A stretch of 8,841 nt of DNA from Caldifarciminota bacterium (GTDB taxonomy: Bacteria; Hydrothermota; Hydrothermia; B15-G9; WFZT01), in contig JALSOD010000231.1 of the NCBI GenBank assembly GCA_026986655.1, forward strand, positions 1-8,841, given 5' to 3'. How positions within the stretch are numbered: position 1 is the stretch's first letter; the number at the start of each line of letters is the position of its first letter. The notes beneath the pieces are model-generated. The model worked only from the letters and a program-made list of their open reading frames with translations, searched no databases and was not told where the DNA came from. The position numbers and the translations under genes were made by a program. Shown here piece by piece: positions 6,355 through 8,841 of the stretch.

Positions 6355-7362
6355 TTACCAGCTTGATTCGATAATACCTCCGGCGACAAGCAAATCATCA
6401 CTGTAGAAGGCAGCTATCTGCCCGGGGGTTGGCGCCCATTGAGGTTCTATAAATTCAACCAAGATGAGGTCCCCACTAATCTCAATTCGGGCAGGAGCTG
6501 CCTTATGAACATTCCTTATTTGCACGAGATACCTACCACTGGTCAGATCTTCAAATTTGTTTACTAACCTGACTTTCATAAATTTTCTGTAAATCTTATC
6601 TTTCTCTTGAAGTATCACTCTGTTTTTTTCTGGATCAATACCCCCAACATAAACTCGTCTGCCGAGTGCAATTTCAAGTCCTCTTCTCTGGCCTACTGTA
6701 TAGTACTGGATTCCTCTGTGATATCCTACAATTGATCCGTCAGGCCCGATAATGGGACCGGGTTCTAGACCCATTCGACCTTCCATAAAATCTCTAAACT
6801 TGCCTCTGATAAAGCACACATCTTGAGATTCTTCGTCCCGGGCGATCGTAATTCCTGCATTTTTAACGATCTCTCTGATCTTTTCTTTGGAATAATTACC
6901 AAGGGGGAATTTTATACGCTGAAGATGCTCAGGAGACACAAGAGAAAGAAAGTAAGACTGATCTTTCCCCCGATGTACAGCTCGAGCGATAAATTTCGTG
7001 TTATCTCTCGATACTATCCGTGCATAGTGTCCTGTGGCAATCCAGTTTATACCCATTCTATCTGCCAGATGGATAAGATTCCTTATCTTGAATTCTCTGT
7101 TACACCATCCACAGACATTTGGGGTTTTACCCTCTCTGTACTCATTAATAAATTTTTGAATTATCTCTTTCTCAAATTCTTTTCTAAGGTCTACCTTGAT
7201 GAGTCTGACCGACAATCTTTTCGCAATATCTTCTGTTTTCTGGTGCTCGAAGAATTCGTTAAAAATAAAGGTCACAGCTATGGGCTCAAAACCCTGTTCC
7301 CGCAGGATAATAATGGTTCCTGTACTATCAACTCCGCCTGAAAAGCCCACAAGTATTTTCAT
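6355..7362 (-). CDS. mnmA: tRNA-specific 2-thiouridylase MnmA
   Basis: MnmA activates carbon 2 of wobble uridine U34 with ATP and replaces its oxygen with sulfur, giving 2-thiouridine in tRNAs such as those for Lys, Glu and Gln. The 335-residue protein shows the PP-loop SGGVDS at 8-13, PNVCGWCNREFKI at 81-93 with the thiol-relay Cys87 (equivalent of E. coli Cys102), ATGHYAR at 109-115, GKDQSYFLS at 132-140 and DVCFIRGKF at 181-189 with catalytic Cys183 (equivalent of Cys199). The C-terminal barrel domains follow, with YTVGQRRGL at 221-229. Cys84 is an additional cysteine in the first motif. Length is slightly short but within the family range. There is no Shine-Dalgarno sequence before the ATG. 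It is encoded apart from mnmG, which modifies the same base. Confidence 0.97.
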   Translation of the reverse strand: MKILVGFSGGVDSTGTIIILREQGFEPIAVTFIFNEFFEHQKTEDIAKRLSVRLIKVDLRKEFEKEIIQKFINEYREGKTPNVCGWCNREFKIRNLIHLADRMGINWIATGHYARIVSRDNTKFIARAVHRGKDQSYFLSLVSPEHLQRIKFPLGNYSKEKIREIVKNAGITIARDEESQDVCFIRGKFRDFMEGRMGLEPGPIIGPDGSIVGYHRGIQYYTVGQRRGLEIALGRRVYVGGIDPEKNRVILQEKDKIYRKFMKVRLVNKFEDLTSGRYLVQIRNVHKAAPARIEISGDLILVEFIEPQWAPTPGQIAAFYSDDLLVAGGIIESSW

Positions 7363-7369
7363 ACTGGAA

Positions 7370-7395
7370 ATTATAAACTTGTGTAGCTAATTATA
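7370..7395 (-). promoter_or_regulatory. Tandem -10 boxes upstream of mnmA
   Basis: The minus strand carries two perfect TATAAT hexamers, at 7375-7370 and 7395-7390. The nearer lies 7 nt before the ATG at 7362 and would give a leaderless mRNA, which fits the missing ribosome binding site; the other would give a leader of about 20 nt. Neither has a convincing -35 box at 17 bp, so the promoter is tentative. Confidence 0.4.
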
Positions 7396-7684
7396 GAAAC
7401 CTGGAGAAAAAACTTTTTGAATAAAGCTCACACAGAAGAGATAGCCAGATTAGAGTCTATAATATAATGAGACGTCATACCGCTAATAAACTGATTACTT
7501 TACCAGATACCCGGGCTTGTATCACTACTCCAAAATTTTCAAAAAATAAAACTCAGGCTACAAACCAATCGGAAAAGATCGAGCTGTGGTAAAGAGTACG
7601 AAATCTCCGGAATCTGCTTAATAAAACAATTCCCTAAAAATCATGCCTGGTGTAAGGATATCTTGTTTTTTAGCGGTTTTCATT

Positions 7685-7797
7685 CCCCTGAGCCCCTTCT
7701 GGCGAAGGGGGTTTTGGGGTTTTAATGTCTCTACTCGCATAAGGAGATTTCCTACAACTCTAAAAAATCTGAGAAAAGGGGTAGGGGGAGGATTTTT
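7685..7797. repeat. Second copy of the palindromic intergenic repeat, degenerate
   Basis: CCCCTTC (7693-7699) and GAAGGGG (7704-7710) form a perfect 7-bp stem with loop TGGC, followed by GTTTTGGGGTTTT. This segment parallels the stem and G-rich arm of the repeat at 3974-4009. At 7774-7797 another G-rich arm (AAAAGGGGTAGGGGGAGGAT then T-run) is, on the opposite strand, similar to the left end of the first copy at 3921-3945. The two modules are 60 bp apart, so this may be a rearranged copy or two fragments. Confidence 0.45.
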
Positions 7798-7803
7798 AAT
7801 TTT

Positions 7804-7852
7804 ATCCTACCTTTGAAAGCATTTGTGACATCTTTTCCTTTCAAGGAAGGAT
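7804..7852. repeat. Imperfect 15-16 bp inverted repeat
   Basis: ATCCTACCTTTGAAAG (7804-7819) and CTTTCAAGGAAGGAT (7838-7852) can pair with one bulged base and one mismatch around an 18-nt loop. It lies about 80 nt before the promoter of the small membrane protein gene and starts just after the palindromic repeat. It may be a structured RNA, a binding site or a repeat remnant; no T-run follows. Confidence 0.4.
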
Positions 7853-7934
7853 AGTTCTTATTTGGTGTACTCTTTTCGAGAAGATTTGAAAGAAGTTTGC
7901 TCAAATACCTATCGCGACCCTTCTAAATTTTCCC

Positions 7935-7963
7935 TTGTTACGACCTGATGTTGACTATATAAT
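7935..7963 (+). promoter_or_regulatory. Sigma-70-type promoter of the small membrane protein gene
   Basis: TTGTTA (7935-7940, four of six), a 17-bp spacer and a perfect TATAAT (7958-7963) precede the gene. The start of transcription would be near 7970, giving a leader of about 22 nt. Confidence 0.65.
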
Positions 7964-7977
7964 GAAAATAACCTAAA

Positions 7978-7984
7978 AAGGAGG
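7978..7984 (+). promoter_or_regulatory. Ribosome binding site of the small membrane protein gene
   Basis: AAGGAGG is followed by 7 nt and the ATG at 7992. This ideal site, with the promoter just upstream, is the main reason for calling so short a reading frame a gene. Confidence 0.8.
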
Positions 7985-7991
7985 TTTGAAC

Positions 7992-8147
7992 ATGTGGCAA
8001 GATTGGGTTAATTTCATAATCGGTGTGATTATATTTGTTGCCGCAGTTGCAGGAGCACAGTCACATATTATTTTCTGGCTCGGTGGTTTGTTGGTGGCCT
8101 TCTTTTCAGTTTGGTCAGCACTGGCCAAGCAGTCTGGAGGCCATTAG
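7992..8147 (+). CDS. 51-residue two-helix membrane protein, SPW-repeat-like
   Basis: The frame runs from ATG at 7992 to TAG at 8145-8147. The protein starts MWQDWVNFIIG, has a first hydrophobic helix at residues 6-22, a short polar turn (QSH, 23-25), a second helix at 26-45 (IIFWLGGLLVAFFSVWSALA) and a polar tail ending KQSGGH. Trp5, Asn7 and the IIG that follows, plus the Trp-Gly pattern in helix 2, resemble one unit of the SPW repeat family of small membrane proteins, but the Ser-Pro-Trp after helix 1 is absent (VAA instead), so the family link is tentative. The gene has its own promoter, an ideal ribosome binding site and a strong terminator immediately after, which marks it as a single-gene transcript. 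Function is unknown. Confidence 0.8.
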   Translation: MWQDWVNFIIGVIIFVAAVAGAQSHIIFWLGGLLVAFFSVWSALAKQSGGH

Positions 8148-8165
8148 AGATATAGGGAAGTTAAG

Positions 8166-8204
8166 ATAAATGGGGGGCCGCGCGAAGCGCGGCCCCCCAT
8201 TTAT
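8166..8204. terminator. Bidirectional intrinsic terminator, 18-bp GC-rich stem
   Basis: The arms 8166-8183 and 8187-8204 pair perfectly around the three-base loop GAA. The core is GGGGGGCCGCGC/GCGCGGCCCCCC, flanked by ATAAAT/ATTTAT, so each strand has an A-rich run before and a T-rich run after the stem. It sits between the stops of the small membrane protein gene (8147) and the converging helicase gene (8225) and can serve both. Confidence 0.9.
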
Positions 8205-8224
8205 TGTTTAAAATACTATCCCCA

Positions 8225-8841
8225 TCATAACCGAAAACCGTAGTCATCAATTTTCACAGTCCTTCCATTGTCCTTCACGTACTGAATCAGGTCATGGAAA
8301 AAATTGTTTGTGGAAAGTGTCTTTGCATCTCCGATAATTATTAACTTACGTCTCGCTCGTGTAATGGCAACGTTTATCCTCCTCAAATCGCTCAAGAATC
8401 CGATCTCCTGCTCTGGATTTGAGCGTACGAGGGAAAGAATTATGACTTCTTTTTCCCTCCCCTGAAAACCATCCACAGTATGAATCTCTACCCCTTCAAT
8501 TTGACTTTTCAAATAATCCTCGTGGTCTTTGTAAGGGGTAATTATTCCTATATAATCTGGTTTCACTCCATATTCGATCAACCTGTCTACCAATTCCTTT
8601 ACCAGTCTGGCCTCGTGAGGATTGTATTTAGAAAAACTTCCCCTCTTGAATTTTTCCAAAAATCTTCCCTGCGTATCAACAAATACTATTGGAGTATCTC
8701 CCAGAATTTTGTCCCTGATCTCCTTTCCTGTAAGGTCTGACAACTTTATATCCTTCACTGACTGGTGAGCTATAAGCTTGCCACCATAAAATTTTTCCGA
8801 TGGGAATCTCATAATTTTCTCGTTCATTCGATACTGAATCC
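8225..8841 (-). CDS. C-terminal helicase domain of an SF1 UPF1/DNA2-like helicase (partial)
   Basis: This is the second RecA-like domain of a superfamily 1 ATP-dependent DNA or RNA helicase of the UPF1/IGHMBP2/DNA2 group (AAA_12 type). The 5' part lies beyond the window edge: before the Met at 8827 the frame continues as IQYR, and QYRMN...FPS..FYGGKL is the usual motif at this point, so that Met is internal. Counting from it, VDTQG is at 50-54, YIGIITPYKDH at 92-102, motif V VEIHTVDGFQGREKEVIILS at 113-132 and motif VI RRINVAITRARRKLIIIGD at 149-167, whose arginines contact ATP. The Walker A and B motifs of the first domain are not in the window. The stop is followed by the shared terminator. 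Prokaryotic members are poorly characterised; a role in RNA or DNA remodelling is inferred from family. Confidence 0.93.
   Translation of the reverse strand, partial: IQYRMNEKIMRFPSEKFYGGKLIAHQSVKDIKLSDLTGKEIRDKILGDTPIVFVDTQGRFLEKFKRGSFSKYNPHEARLVKELVDRLIEYGVKPDYIGIITPYKDHEDYLKSQIEGVEIHTVDGFQGREKEVIILSLVRSNPEQEIGFLSDLRRINVAITRARRKLIIIGDAKTLSTNNFFHDLIQYVKDNGRTVKIDDYGFRL

Larger units (their letters stand above)
7363..7934. other. Long non-coding stretch upstream of mnmA and the small membrane protein gene
   Basis: About 570 bp hold no supportable gene on either strand. Contents are the upstream region of mnmA, roughly 290 bp of AT-rich sequence with no pattern that I can name (7396-7684), a second copy of the palindromic repeat (7685-7797), and a separate inverted repeat (7804-7852). 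I looked for tRNA features and for decayed reading frames and found none that hold up. Confidence 0.6.

Noticed and set aside
6823..7341. 172-codon plus-strand reading frame
   Set aside because: It lies entirely antisense to mnmA, whose conserved motifs fill the same DNA, and has no start signals; it is a shadow.
7458..7468. Two overlapping TATAAT hexamers
   Set aside because: Neither has a -35-like hexamer at 16-18 bp and no gene follows on the plus strand.
7467..7592. 41-codon plus-strand reading frame in the non-coding stretch
   Set aside because: There is no ribosome binding site, the composition does not look like a protein, and the ATG overlaps an AT repeat. An open frame of this size is expected by chance.
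7693..7720. Stem-loop followed by T-rich sequence, a possible terminator
   Set aside because: No gene on either strand ends nearby, and the pattern matches the palindromic repeat copy at 3974-4009, so it is better explained as repeat.
8225..8827. Reading the helicase fragment as a complete 200-residue gene starting at 8827
   Set aside because: The frame stays open to the window edge, and the Met is the M of the conserved QYRM motif, so the gene continues outside the window.

Overview
The window looks like chromosomal DNA of an AT-rich bacterium with an outer membrane. The evidence is a 703-residue family-9-like/DUF5916 outer-membrane barrel protein, a second fragment rich in beta strand, Lys/Glu-rich housekeeping proteins, sigma-70-type promoters and AGGAGG ribosome binding sites. 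The mix (DUF5916 barrel, UPF1-like helicase, an enlarged RNase HII relative, GC-rich hairpins between convergent genes) would fit an uncultured, possibly thermophilic lineage of the FCB or WOR-3 kind. That placement is inference and is not proven by the sequence.

Layout. (1) 2-331 (+) is the 3' end of a beta-rich, probably envelope protein. It runs head-on into (2) a minus-strand run rnhB-like (3846-2950), mnmG (2873-981) and a class I SAM methyltransferase (1006-368), the last overlapping mnmG by 26 nt. A perfect 50-bp palindrome (325-374) holds the stop codons of both converging genes. (3) 3847-4232 is a divergent intergenic region with a near-consensus promoter for the rnhB-like gene, a decayed palindromic repeat, and a perfect consensus promoter plus a strong ribosome binding site for (4) the DUF5916 protein (4233-6344, +). 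(5) mnmA (7362-6355, -) converges on it with only 10 nt between stop codons. (6) 7363-7991 is a long non-coding stretch with a second repeat copy and a hairpin, ending in a promoter and ribosome binding site for (7) a 51-residue two-helix membrane protein (7992-8147, +). (8) A bidirectional terminator (8166-8204) separates this from the C-terminal helicase domain of a UPF1/DNA2-like SF1 helicase that runs out of the window (8841-8225, -).

How the genes relate. MnmG (carbon 5) and MnmA (carbon 2) modify the same base, the wobble uridine U34 of certain tRNAs, so two steps of one pathway lie within about 6.4 kb, although not in one operon. The methyltransferase overlapping mnmG is of unknown substrate, and the pathway also needs a methyl-transfer step. 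The rnhB-like gene and the helicase both suggest nucleic-acid housekeeping. No phage, transposase, CRISPR array or complete new system is seen. The most unusual items are the RNase HII relative lacking one expected catalytic aspartate, the mnmG-linked methyltransferase, the small membrane protein, apparently leaderless promoters, and the palindrome spanning two stop codons.
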